From the NCBI GenBank assembly GCA_028281075.1, contig JANQKO010000104.1, positions 1 to 28,883 of the forward strand: 28,883 nucleotides of DNA, read 5' to 3'. The notes under the pieces were generated by a model. That model had not been told where the DNA came from. It was given only the letters and a program-made list of their open reading frames with translations, and made no database searches. The stretch comes from Alphaproteobacteria bacterium. Its GTDB lineage: Bacteria > Pseudomonadota > Alphaproteobacteria > GCA-2731375. The translations under genes were made by a program, and so were the position numbers. Positions 6,869-14,160 of the stretch are shown here, one piece after another (the stretch's first letter is position 1; every line of letters begins with the position of its first letter).

Positions 6869-7921
6869 ATGGAAACACGCCGTCACACACGCATTACGCG
6901 CATAGCGCATTGGCAGCAGTTGGTCGTCGGCAGATGCGCCGTCCTCGGTATGTCTCTCACGCTCGCGGCATTGGCGGTCACGAGCGTTGCCGCAGACACG
7001 AAGTTCACGCCGATCAGCGAGGATGCCGCGAAGATCGTTTTCTATGCGCCCGGCATCGACCATCTGAACGTGAAACGGCTCAAGCGGACCTTGAACAATG
7101 GCTCCGTCCGACAGGAATTCGCGCAGTGGCAATGGCTGGGCAAGGGCTACACGACCGGCGTTGTCCTGTCCGAGCTGGTCGGTGGGTATCACTACGGCGT
7201 CAAGCAGGATCTCCTGGAACTGGTCCGATGGTGGAATTTCTGGAAGAAGCGGGAAATCGACGTGGTGTCGTCTGGCAGCACGGGCAGCAAGCTGGATCGG
7301 GTCGACTATAAGATTGCGATGTCCGGCCCGCTATCCTGCGTGATGTTCTTGAGCCATTTCGGTGAACTGTCCGCGCATGACCGACAGTCCGCCGGCACCG
7401 CCTTTGTCGCCGGCTATCACTGCATGCCCGACGACAAGCCGCTGCCGAAAGGTGAAGCCGAGCGCATCGTCAAGCTGCTTGGCGTCAAGGGCTATGGCGT
7501 ACCCGACAAGCTGCCCGGTTGGGAACAGACACGTCACGCGGCGGCAGCGAAGTTACGCGGGTCAACACCCACGACCAGCGCCAAACTGTCGACGACAAGC
7601 GATAACGGTCTGAAGAGCGTGCCACTTGCCGCGCGTTGGGAGGGACGCTACGAACTCGCCGCCGGCCGCCTGTCCTATGAACCGGGAGGCCCCCGCAGCA
7701 AGATCTATCTGCGCTTGCCAGACGGCACCGAGTGCACCGGCACCGCTCAATGGAGTTCGGGCCGATACGGCACCGCCGAACTGCCCAAGGGCGTCTGGTC
7801 GGTCGCTTGCGCCGATGGCTCGACAGCTTCCGGCAGCTACCTCAGCGACAAGCCGGGCCATGGCACCGGCGAAGGCGAGGATGGCCAGGGCCGCAAGATC
7901 AAACTGACGTATGGCGGCTAG
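6869..7921 (+). CDS. Secreted protein of unknown function
   Basis: This is about 350 residues if started at 6869. A basic N-terminus (METRRHTRITR) precedes a hydrophobic run ending SVAADTKF, which looks like a Sec signal peptide cleaved after VAA. Two regions follow: a mid part of about 190 residues with Trp/Tyr-rich segments (WQWLGKGYTTG, LVRWWNFWKK) and two Cys (SCVMF, YHCMP), a Ser/Thr-rich linker (GSTPTTSAKLSTTSDNG), then a C-terminal region of about 95 residues with two more Cys (TECTG, SVACADG) and a Gly-rich end (GTGEGEDGQGRKIKL). I do not recognise the family. The frame is open further upstream, and Met codons at 6809 and 6950 are alternatives. I prefer 6869 from the signal-peptide charge and the promoter. 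Base composition is lower in G+C (about 57-62% in sampled lines) than the flanking genes, which suggests acquisition. The 3' end overlaps phhA by four bases. Confidence 0.7.
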   Translation: METRRHTRITRIAHWQQLVVGRCAVLGMSLTLAALAVTSVAADTKFTPISEDAAKIVFYAPGIDHLNVKRLKRTLNNGSVRQEFAQWQWLGKGYTTGVVLSELVGGYHYGVKQDLLELVRWWNFWKKREIDVVSSGSTGSKLDRVDYKIAMSGPLSCVMFLSHFGELSAHDRQSAGTAFVAGYHCMPDDKPLPKGEAERIVKLLGVKGYGVPDKLPGWEQTRHAAAAKLRGSTPTTSAKLSTTSDNGLKSVPLAARWEGRYELAAGRLSYEPGGPRSKIYLRLPDGTECTGTAQWSSGRYGTAELPKGVWSVACADGSTASGSYLSDKPGHGTGEGEDGQGRKIKLTYGG

Positions 7922-8730
7922 AACCGCTTGTCACCGTCGAGCACGTCGCCGGGCTTGAGCATCGGCCGGCGGCGAAGCTCGTCGTAGTAGGGCGTGAAGT
8001 CCGGCGCCGTCGCCGCGAAGAGCTGGTCGAAGCTGTCGATGACGAAATAGCTCTCCTGGTAGTCGTCGATGCGGTAGTTCGTCTGCATGATGCGCAGCAG
8101 GTCGAACCCCAGACGGTTCGGTTTCGGGTCGTCCAGGCAGTGGATCGACTCGCCCTTGGACGAGACGATGCCGGCGCCGTAGATGCGCATGCCTTCGGCC
8201 GTGTCGATCAGGCCGAACTCGACCGTGTACCAGTAGAGCCGGGCGAGATAGTTCAGCGCGTTCAAGCCCAGCGCCTTCAGACCGCCCTTGCCATAGGCCT
8301 CCATGTAGTCGCCGAATACCGGGTTCGCCAGCATCGGCACGTGGCCGTAGATGTCGTGGAAGGCGTCCGGCTCCTGCAGATAGTCCATCTGCTCCGGCTT
8401 GCGGATCCACCAGGTGACGGGAAAGCGCCGGTTGGCGAGATAGTGGAAGAACACGTCGTCCGGCACCAGGCCCTCGACGGCGATGATGCGCCAGCCGGTC
8501 TCGCCCTCCAGCACGTCGCTCAGGCGCTCGAAATCGGGGATGCCGTCGGCGGCGACGCCCAGCGTTTCCAGCCCGTCGAGGAATTCCCGGCAGGCCCGGC
8601 CCGGCAGCAGCGCCGCCTGGCGCTGGAACAGGGTCCGCCAGGTGGCATGCTCGGTTTCGGTATAGGCGTTCCAGTCCGGCTTGACGATGAAGTCGTCCGG
8701 ATCGGTCGACAGTTTGACCTCCGCGGGCAT
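7918..8730 (-). CDS. phhA: Phenylalanine 4-monooxygenase
   Basis: This 270-residue protein is of the short, monomeric bacterial type, with no N-terminal ACT regulatory domain. The iron ligands are visible: His125 and His130 in AFHDIYGHVP and Glu171 in YWYTVEFGL. Other family marks are TWWIRKPEQMDYLQEPD and YGAGIVSSKGE. It hydroxylates L-phenylalanine to tyrosine using tetrahydrobiopterin, O2 and Fe(II), feeding phenylalanine into tyrosine breakdown. No pterin carbinolamine dehydratase (phhB) or homogentisate genes are next to it. AAGGAGA lies eight bases before the ATG. The gene is divergent from the VOC gene across 120 bases and convergent with the unknown secreted protein. Confidence 0.97.
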   Translation of the reverse strand: MPAEVKLSTDPDDFIVKPDWNAYTETEHATWRTLFQRQAALLPGRACREFLDGLETLGVAADGIPDFERLSDVLEGETGWRIIAVEGLVPDDVFFHYLANRRFPVTWWIRKPEQMDYLQEPDAFHDIYGHVPMLANPVFGDYMEAYGKGGLKALGLNALNYLARLYWYTVEFGLIDTAEGMRIYGAGIVSSKGESIHCLDDPKPNRLGFDLLRIMQTNYRIDDYQESYFVIDSFDQLFAATAPDFTPYYDELRRRPMLKPGDVLDGDKRF

Positions 8731-8850
8731 GGCATCGGTCTCCTTCGAAGCGATGATCGCCGGGCGTTCCGGGCCCGGCCCGTTTCGCCTAATGTAGGAC
8801 GGGAGTGGTTAATTTGCAGCCACGACGCATCGGTGCACGGGAGGATGACG

Positions 8851-9306
8851 ATGGCCGGCTTTAGGATTCTGGCAACCAATCACACCAGCTTCACGGTCAG
8901 CGATCTCGACCGGTCGATCGGCTTTTTCACCGCGGCGCTCGGCTTCGCGCTGCTCAGCCGGGCGCCGCGCGATCCGGCCGCGATCCGGCAGATCACCGGC
9001 GTGCCCGGGGCCGAGATGGAGGTCGCCTTCGTGCAGGGCCCCGGCCACCGGATCGAGCTGATCCAGTATCTGGCGCCGGCCGACAGGGGCCGGGTCGAAT
9101 CGCGTCCCTGCGATACCGGCTTCGCGCATGTCGCCTATGACGTCGACGATATCGAGGCGGCGATCACGGCCGCCGCCGGTCACGACGTCCGGCCCATCGG
9201 CGCGCCCTATGTGATCGACCAGGGCCCCAACACCGGCTGCCGCGTCGCCTACCTGCGCGATCCCGACGGGATCACGATCGAGTTCATCGAGAAGCGGGTG
9301 GCGTAG
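8851..9306 (+). CDS. VOC-superfamily (glyoxalase/dioxygenase-like) protein
   Basis: This 151-residue protein has two beta-alpha-beta-beta-beta modules of the vicinal oxygen chelate fold. The four expected metal ligands are in place: His11 (NHTSFTV), Glu69 (HRIELIQY), His93 (FAHVAYDV) and Glu144 (GITIEFIE). This HEHE set fits glyoxalase I or methylmalonyl-CoA epimerase-like enzymes, but the exact reaction cannot be read. The frame is open far upstream and also has an ATG at 8845. I chose 8851 because GGGAGG (8839-8844) is six bases before it and directly abuts 8845. The gene is divergent from phhA; a role in aromatic metabolism is possible but not shown. Confidence 0.88.
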   Translation: MAGFRILATNHTSFTVSDLDRSIGFFTAALGFALLSRAPRDPAAIRQITGVPGAEMEVAFVQGPGHRIELIQYLAPADRGRVESRPCDTGFAHVAYDVDDIEAAITAAAGHDVRPIGAPYVIDQGPNTGCRVAYLRDPDGITIEFIEKRVA

Positions 9307-9326
9307 ACCGTCGATGTCATCGCCGC

Positions 9327-9427
9327 CTTCGAGACGCGGTCCGCCGGACCGCTCCTCAGGCTGAGGCTGGAAATTCACTCCCATACGTCCTCACGCTGAG
9401 GAGCCCGCGCCAGCGGGCGTCTCGAAG
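9327..9427. repeat. Palindromic intergenic repeat, family A copy 1
   Basis: This 101-bp element is bounded by inverted ends, CTTCGAGACGC (9327-9337) and GCGTCTCGAAG (9417-9427). Inside are two smaller palindromes, CCTCAGGCTGAGG and CCTCACGCTGAGG, so folded it would be a stem with two side hairpins. A second copy lies at 12333-12432. It occupies the gap between the convergent VOC and TRAP binding-protein genes. Elements with these ends are common between genes in many alphaproteobacteria. No coding potential is seen. Confidence 0.8.
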
Positions 9428-9447
9428 CGACCGGCGACACGGGCACC

Positions 9448-9487
9448 AAAAAAGAGAGCCCGCGCCGGCGTCCGGCGCGGGCCTCTC
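9448..9487 (-). terminator. Rho-independent terminator of the TRAP binding-protein gene
   Basis: Read on the minus strand, a GC-rich stem (arms 9472-9487 and 9454-9468, three-base loop, one bulged base) is followed directly by six T residues (the A run at 9448-9453). It lies 17 bases past the stop of the gene at 9504. Confidence 0.85.
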
Positions 9488-9503
9488 CGTCGGCGTTGCC
9501 GCG

Positions 9504-10607
9504 TCAGCCGTACTTGAACGGCAGCGAGCGCGCGTTCCAGAACGCCTGGTCGGCGATCTTCGCCCAGCCGATCGACTTGGTGCGGTAGGCGATGAAGCTG
9601 TCATAGACCTTCTGGGTCATGGCGTCCTCGGCCGCCGCTTCCTTGACGACCTGACCCGAGACCCGGCCGATCTCGGCCATCAGCTCGTCCGGGAACTTCT
9701 TCAGTTGCACGCCATGCTTCTTCACCAGCACATCCAGCGAATTGGCGTTCTGGGTGTTGAAGTCGGCATATTCCTTCCAGGCCTGGGCCTGGATCACGGC
9801 GTCCAGCATGGCCTGCTGATCGGACGGCAGGCTCTTCCAGACGTCCAGGTTGAACAGCACCTCGCCCGACGTGCCCGGCTCGTGGAAGCCCGGCCAGTAG
9901 TAGTTCTTGGCGACCTTGTAGAAGCCGAAGGCCAGGTCGTTCCAGGGACCGACCCATTCGGTCGCGTCGATGGCGCCGGACTGCAGCGCCGGGAAGATCT
10001 CGCCGCCCGGCAGGTTGACGGCCGCGGCGCCGATCCGGCGCAGCACCTCGCCGCCCAGGCCCGGCATGCGGATCTTCAGGCCCTTCATGTCTTCCAGGCT
10101 GTTGATCTCCTTGCGGAACCAGCCGCCCATCTGCACGCCAGTGCTGCCGCGCAGGAACGGCTTCAGGTTGAAGCCCGCCGCCAGCTCGTCCCACAGCTCC
10201 TGGCCGCCGCCGGCATAGATCCAGCCGGCATGCTCGGTGCCGGTCAGGCCGAACGGCACGGCGGTGAAGAAGTTGAAGGCCTTGGACTTGCCCTGCCAGT
10301 AATAGGCGGCCGAGTGGCTCATGTCGGCCGTGCCGCTGGACACCGCGTCGAAGCTCTCGAACGGCGGCACCAGCTCGCCGGCGGCGAAGACCTTGATCTT
10401 CAGCTTGCCCTCGGACATGGCCTCGACCCGGACGGCCAGGTCCTCGGCCGCGGTGCCCAGGCCCGGGAACCGCTTCGGCCAGGTCGTGACCATCTTCAGT
10501 TCCCGGATGCCCTGCGCGATGGCCGGTGTCGGGAAGGTCGACGCGGCGGCGGCCGCGCCGGCGACGCCGGTGACGGCGGCGCCTCTTAGAAATGAGCGAC
10601 GTTTCAT
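9504..10607 (-). CDS. TRAP transporter solute-binding protein, TakP-like (DctP family)
   Basis: This 367-residue periplasmic protein has a twin-arginine signal (MKRRSFLRG then a hydrophobic run, cleaved after AIA at about residue 31). Family marks include LKMVTTWPKRFPGLG, the ligand-binding Arg region LKIRMPGLGGEVLRR, and TEWVGPWNDLAFGFYKVAKN, which resembles TakP of Rhodobacter, a binder of pyruvate and other 2-oxo acids. A 2-oxo or hydroxy acid ligand is therefore plausible. Binding proteins of this kind deliver ligand to a DctQ/DctM-type membrane pair, but no such genes are in the window, so it is an orphan here. GGGGAA lies ten bases before the ATG. It ends in a clear terminator. The divergent neighbour is a 2-hydroxyacid dehydrogenase-like gene, which hints at a shared 2-oxo/hydroxy acid theme (inference). 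Confidence 0.93.
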   Translation of the reverse strand: MKRRSFLRGAAVTGVAGAAAAASTFPTPAIAQGIRELKMVTTWPKRFPGLGTAAEDLAVRVEAMSEGKLKIKVFAAGELVPPFESFDAVSSGTADMSHSAAYYWQGKSKAFNFFTAVPFGLTGTEHAGWIYAGGGQELWDELAAGFNLKPFLRGSTGVQMGGWFRKEINSLEDMKGLKIRMPGLGGEVLRRIGAAAVNLPGGEIFPALQSGAIDATEWVGPWNDLAFGFYKVAKNYYWPGFHEPGTSGEVLFNLDVWKSLPSDQQAMLDAVIQAQAWKEYADFNTQNANSLDVLVKKHGVQLKKFPDELMAEIGRVSGQVVKEAAAEDAMTQKVYDSFIAYRTKSIGWAKIADQAFWNARSLPFKYG

Positions 10608-10749
10608 GACTTCAATTCCCCGTTGACGATTTTCCCAGATGTCGGCGTCGAACCACCGATGCCCCGTTTCGCCATCCCGGCGGCGACACCACCCTACCCG
10701 GCGGGCAGCTTAACCTTGCCGTCACATAGGTGCAATGCAACGTCACGCA

Positions 10750-10763
10750 TTCGATTGATCGAA
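10750..10763. promoter_or_regulatory. Short palindrome in the divergent TRAP/dehydrogenase gap
   Basis: TTCGAT-TG-ATCGAA is a perfect 14-base palindrome about 11 bases upstream of the candidate -35 box of the dehydrogenase gene. It could be an operator for either divergent gene. The rest of this 267-base gap (10608-10874) holds the candidate promoter and otherwise nothing I recognise. Confidence 0.25.
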
Positions 10764-10773
10764 AATTCCGTAC

Positions 10774-10801
10774 TTGCCGGCGATCCGCGCCCGCCTATGA
10801 T
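10774..10801 (+). promoter_or_regulatory. Candidate promoter of the dehydrogenase gene
   Basis: TTGCCG (10774-10779) and TATGAT (10796-10801) are 16 bases apart. The -10 differs from consensus at one position. A transcript would start near 10808, leaving a leader of about 67 bases before the ATG at 10875. Confidence 0.35.
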
Positions 10802-10874
10802 CGCCTCCGGCGGCACGCCCGCCGCCGCGGCCTTTCGCCGTGCTTGCCGATATCACGAGAGGGTTCGCGCCGGC

Positions 10875-11873
10875 ATGAAGCTTGTTCTGAGAGGGTCCTA
10901 TCCGGACGGGCATCTGGACGACGTCCGCCGGCGGCTGACCACCGACTGGCGCATCGAGCCGGTCGATCCCGAGCAGGACAAGGCGGCCTTCGCCACGGCC
11001 ATGGCCGACGCCGACGCGGTGGTCGCCATGAGCTGGTCGGCCGCCCAGCCGGCGGCGCCCCGTCTCCGCCTGCTGCAACTGCCGGGCGCCGGCTACGACC
11101 GCATCGACTTCGCGGCCGTGCCGCCGAACGCCACCGTGTGCAACGTCTTCGAACACGAGATCGGCATCGCCGAATACGTGCTCGCCGGCATCCTGCAATG
11201 GGAGACCTGGTTCCTGCGGCTGCACCAGGGCCTGCGGCGCGGCAGTTGGGCCGACAGCCTCTATACCCGGGGGCCCACCCATGGCGAGCTGTTCGGCAAG
11301 ACGCTCGGCATCGTCGGTTACGGCCGGATCGGCCGGGAAGTGGCAAAGCGCGCCCGGGCCTTCGGCGTGACGGTCCGGGCCTGCACCCGCTCGCCGGACA
11401 GGCGCGACGACCATGTCGATCAGATCGCGGGCATGGACGGGCTGGACGCCATGCTGCCGGACTGCGACTACCTGCTGGTCGCCTGCCCGCTGCTGAAATC
11501 GACCCGCGGGCTGATCGACGCCCGCCGCTTCGGCCTGATGCGGGACGGCGCCGTCATCATCAACGTCGCCCGTGGCGAGGTGATCGACGAGGACGCGCTC
11601 TATGCCGCCTGTCGCGACCGGACGATCGGCGGCGCCATCATCGACACCTGGTACCGCTATCCCGGCAGCCGCGATCCCGACGCCGTGACCTTCCCCTCGA
11701 AGCATCCGTTTCACGAGCTCGACAACGTCTTCATGTCGCCGCATTCGGCCGGCTGGACCGTCGGCCTGTGGCCGCGCCGCTGGACGGTGATCGCCGAGAA
11801 CATGAACCGGCTGGCGCGCGGCGAGGACCTGCTGAACAGGCTCTACGAGCCGGGCGGCGCGCCGCCGGACTGA
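10875..11873 (+). CDS. D-isomer-specific 2-hydroxyacid dehydrogenase-family protein, catalytic Glu absent
   Basis: This 332-residue cytoplasmic protein has the family layout: a catalytic domain split around a central Rossmann domain with GYGRIG (148-153), the substrate-binding Arg233 in INVARGEVIDEDAL, and His290 in MSPHSAG. The segment that normally reads LDVFxxEP is IIDTWYRYP here. Asp257 is kept but the position five residues on, a Glu that pairs with the catalytic His in D-lactate and related dehydrogenases, is Tyr262. The protein should bind NAD(P)H, but its reaction is uncertain. The open frame extends upstream to 10623. I chose the ATG at 10875 because MKLVLRG begins the first beta strand and a purine-rich GAGAGGG lies upstream. 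Fourteen bases separate it from the next gene. It is divergent from the TRAP binding protein. Confidence 0.85.
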   Translation: MKLVLRGSYPDGHLDDVRRRLTTDWRIEPVDPEQDKAAFATAMADADAVVAMSWSAAQPAAPRLRLLQLPGAGYDRIDFAAVPPNATVCNVFEHEIGIAEYVLAGILQWETWFLRLHQGLRRGSWADSLYTRGPTHGELFGKTLGIVGYGRIGREVAKRARAFGVTVRACTRSPDRRDDHVDQIAGMDGLDAMLPDCDYLLVACPLLKSTRGLIDARRFGLMRDGAVIINVARGEVIDEDALYAACRDRTIGGAIIDTWYRYPGSRDPDAVTFPSKHPFHELDNVFMSPHSAGWTVGLWPRRWTVIAENMNRLARGEDLLNRLYEPGGAPPD

Positions 11874-11887
11874 GGAACGGCGGCGCG

Positions 11888-12286
11888 ATGACCGACGAAA
11901 AGAACATTGCCGAGAGGTTCATGGCCCTCGACCCGAAGGTGCGTGGCGGCTGCCTCAGGACGTTCGGCTGCTGGTTCGGCCGGCCCATGGACAACCGGCA
12001 TCGTTCGGTTTCCGCCAGCTTCGACGGGGTCGTTCTCAGAATCCTGTTCGACGATGACGAGACCCTCGAGGTCTGGAATCCGTCGGAACTCGTCGTGGGC
12101 GAGAAGGTGAAGATACCGAAAGCGAGCCGGGTGAAATGGTCCTGGTACTTCTACGGCGAACCGAAGACGCCGGAAAACCTCAAATACTATGACTACAGGG
12201 TCGAGGATGGCGGCGTCACGTCGGACACGAATTCCGCCTGGCCGGCGCGCCCCAGCATCGATGAACCCGCCGTCGAGCTTGCCTGA
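11888..12286 (+). CDS. Hypothetical cytoplasmic protein, 132 residues
   Basis: This soluble protein starts at an ATG 14 bases after the dehydrogenase stop, in a different frame. It has no signal peptide or membrane segment. The N-terminal half alternates charged and aromatic residues (LRTFGCWFGRPMDNRH), then short beta-like stretches (VLRILFDDDETLEVWNP, KIPKASRVKWSWYFYGEP). I do not recognise a family. Its codon use is somewhat less GC-biased than its neighbours. The short spacing suggests cotranscription with the dehydrogenase. The 184-base gap after it contains only a family A repeat. Confidence 0.6.
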   Translation: MTDEKNIAERFMALDPKVRGGCLRTFGCWFGRPMDNRHRSVSASFDGVVLRILFDDDETLEVWNPSELVVGEKVKIPKASRVKWSWYFYGEPKTPENLKYYDYRVEDGGVTSDTNSAWPARPSIDEPAVELA

Positions 12287-12332
12287 GGCGGGGTGTACCG
12301 CGACGATCGCCGCCGCGACCCGATATCACATC

Positions 12333-12432
12333 CTTCGAGACGCGTCCCTTCGGGCCGCTCCTCAGGATGAGGAATCTTTTGAATTCAATGACTTATCCTC
12401 ATGCTGAGGAGACGCGAAGCGTCGTCTCGAAG
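12333..12432. repeat. Palindromic intergenic repeat, family A copy 2
   Basis: This 100-bp element has the same plan as the copy at 9327-9427: inverted ends CTTCGAGACG and CGTCTCGAAG and two internal palindromes (CCTCAGGATGAGG and CCTCATGCTGAGG). The central spacer is AT-rich and diverged. Like copy 1, it lies between two convergent genes, here the small hypothetical protein and the SDR gene. Confidence 0.8.
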
Positions 12433-12470
12433 CATGCTGGCGCCGATATCGCGGCTTTTTCAACCGCCCA

Positions 12471-13256
12471 CTAACGCGCCTTGGCGGCGGCCATGCCGAG
12501 ATGCATGCCGGCGTCGCAGATCAGCACTTCGCCGGTGATGTTGCGGCTGCCGGCCAGCAGCATCAGCGCGGCTTCCGCCATGTCCTCGGGCGTGCCGGCG
12601 CGGCGCAGCGGCGCGCGCGTCTCCAGCGCCTTGAGCTGGGCGTTATAGGCGTCCTCGCCCATGCCCTGCCGCAGCCATTCGCCCTGGACGAAGCCGGGGC
12701 AGAGCGCGTTGACCTTGATGTCGGGGCCGAGCGCGCGGGCCAGCGACAGGGTCATGGTGTTGACCGCGCCCTTGGACGCGGCATAGGCCACCGAGCTGCC
12801 GACGCCCATGACCGCGGCGATCGACGAGACGTTGACCACCGAGCCGCCGCCGGACGCCCGCATGTGACCGGCGCAGGCGCGGATCATCTGATAGCCGCCG
12901 ACCACGTTCACCGCGAAGATGCGCTGGAAATCCTCGGCGTCGAGCCCGTCGAGATTGTCGTGCGCGTTGAAGGTGGTGGTGCCGGCGTTGTTGACCAGCC
13001 CGTCCAGCCGCCCCCAGCGCTCGAAGGCGGCATCGGCCAGGCGCCGGCAGTCGGCGTCCGACGCGACGTCGGCCCGCACCACCAGCGTCTCGGACCCGGC
13101 CGCCTCGCAGGCCTCGGCCACGGCCCCGGCGGCGGCCTCGCTGCGGCTGTAGTTGACCACCACGTTGGCGCCGCGGCCGGCCAGCAGCTTCACCGTCGCG
13201 GCCCCGATGCCGCTCGACGATCCGGTCACGATGACGGTCCAGTCCTTGACGTCCAC
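12471..13256 (-). CDS. SDR-family oxidoreductase
   Basis: This classical short-chain dehydrogenase/reductase has 261 residues. It carries the cofactor motif TGSSSGIG (11-18), NNAG (89-92), catalytic Ser145 (VNVSS), Tyr158 and Lys162 (YAASK), and the C-terminal NITGEVLICDAG. It should oxidise or reduce a hydroxyl/keto group with NAD(P)H; FabG-like or other substrates cannot be told apart. The frame is open much further upstream, but the protein aligns with the family only from VDVKDWTVIVTG, so I take GTG at 13254-13256 as the start. AAGGGG is about eight bases before it. The gene is divergent from Anbu across 111 bases that contain a small palindrome. Confidence 0.9.
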   Translation of the reverse strand: MDVKDWTVIVTGSSSGIGAATVKLLAGRGANVVVNYSRSEAAAGAVAEACEAAGSETLVVRADVASDADCRRLADAAFERWGRLDGLVNNAGTTTFNAHDNLDGLDAEDFQRIFAVNVVGGYQMIRACAGHMRASGGGSVVNVSSIAAVMGVGSSVAYAASKGAVNTMTLSLARALGPDIKVNALCPGFVQGEWLRQGMGEDAYNAQLKALETRAPLRRAGTPEDMAEAALMLLAGSRNITGEVLICDAGMHLGMAAAKAR

Positions 13257-13312
13257 CTGCAGTCCCCTTCCCTGAATGCGACCGCGCGACCCTAATCGGC
13301 TGGGGCTCTCCG

Positions 13313-13330
13313 ACCAACCCGGAAGTTGGT
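13313..13330. promoter_or_regulatory. Palindrome in the divergent SDR/Anbu gap
   Basis: ACCAAC-CCGGAA-GTTGGT is an 18-base inverted repeat, of the size and shape of a TetR-type operator, 38 bases before the Anbu ATG. It abuts a weak candidate promoter for Anbu (TTGCCG at 13330-13335, 17 bases, TACAGT at 13353-13358). No TetR-family gene is in the window. Confidence 0.35.
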
Positions 13331-13367
13331 TGCCGCCGCCGGACAGGGGCTCTACAGTCCCGGCGCC

Positions 13368-14102
13368 ATGACCTATTGCGTGGGCATTCTCGTCGACGAC
13401 GGCCTCGTCTTCGTCTCGGATTCGCGGACCAATGCCGGCGTCGACCAGGTCGCCACCTTCCGCAAGACCATCACCTACCACCGCCCCGGTGATCGGGCGA
13501 TCGTGCTGCTGACCTCGGGCAACCTGTCGATCACCCAATCGGTCGAGACCCTGCTGCGGCGCGCCATCGAGGCCGAGGACGAGAGCCGCAGCCTGATGCA
13601 GGTCCGCTCGCTGTTCGATGGCGCCCGCGCCGTCGGCGGCGCCCTGCGCGAGATCTACGACTACGACGGCAAGCACCTGGAAGCCCACAGCACCGACTTC
13701 AACGCCGGCCTGATCCTGGGCGGGCAGATCAAGGGCCAGCCGCCGCGGCTGTTCCAGATCTACGCCGCCGGCAACTTCATCGAGGCGACACCGGAGACCA
13801 CTTTCTTCCAGATCGGCGAGACGAAATACGGCAAGCCGGTGCTGGATCGGCTGATCGGCCGGGATACCAGCCTGACGACGGCCGCGAAATGCGCGCTGGT
13901 CTCCTTCGATTCGACCATGCGCAGCAACGTCTCCGTCGGCCTGCCGCTGGACCTGACCTGCTATCGCCGGGACAGCTACGACTTCGGCGTGACCGAGCGG
14001 ATCGACGCCGGCTCGGCCTATTTCAACATGATCCACAACGAATGGTCCGCCGGCCTTGCCCGCGTGTTCAACCAGGTGCCGGACCCGGACTGGGAAATCT
14101 GA
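13368..14102 (+). CDS. anbu: Anbu-type proteasome-like peptidase
   Basis: This 244-residue protein belongs to the bacterial 20S-proteasome-like family known as Anbu (predicted proteasome-type protease). After removal of the initiator Met, the N-terminal Thr (MTYCVG) would be the nucleophile. Counting it as residue 1, Asp17 (VSDSRTN) and Lys32 (FRK) fall at about the expected catalytic positions. The start is fixed by this chemistry: an upstream in-frame ATG at 13326 would block the Thr. No clear Shine-Dalgarno is seen before the ATG. Known Anbu genes often sit beside ATP-grasp, alpha-E and transglutaminase-like genes, but none is here, so it is an orphan. It has no ATPase partner. Its substrate is unknown. 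Confidence 0.92.
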   Translation: MTYCVGILVDDGLVFVSDSRTNAGVDQVATFRKTITYHRPGDRAIVLLTSGNLSITQSVETLLRRAIEAEDESRSLMQVRSLFDGARAVGGALREIYDYDGKHLEAHSTDFNAGLILGGQIKGQPPRLFQIYAAGNFIEATPETTFFQIGETKYGKPVLDRLIGRDTSLTTAAKCALVSFDSTMRSNVSVGLPLDLTCYRRDSYDFGVTERIDAGSAYFNMIHNEWSAGLARVFNQVPDPDWEI

Positions 14103-14160
14103 GCGCGCGCTTCACCATTACACCAACAATATCAATATCGTATCGAACGGTCTTCCCATC

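Noticed and set aside
7732..8850. Upstream extension of the VOC protein frame
   Set aside because: It runs antisense through phhA and has no domain; a good ribosome site fixes the start at 8851.
9327..12432. Family A repeats as a CRISPR array or insertion-sequence ends
   Set aside because: Only two copies lie 3 kb apart without regular spacers, and no transposase or cas gene lies between them.
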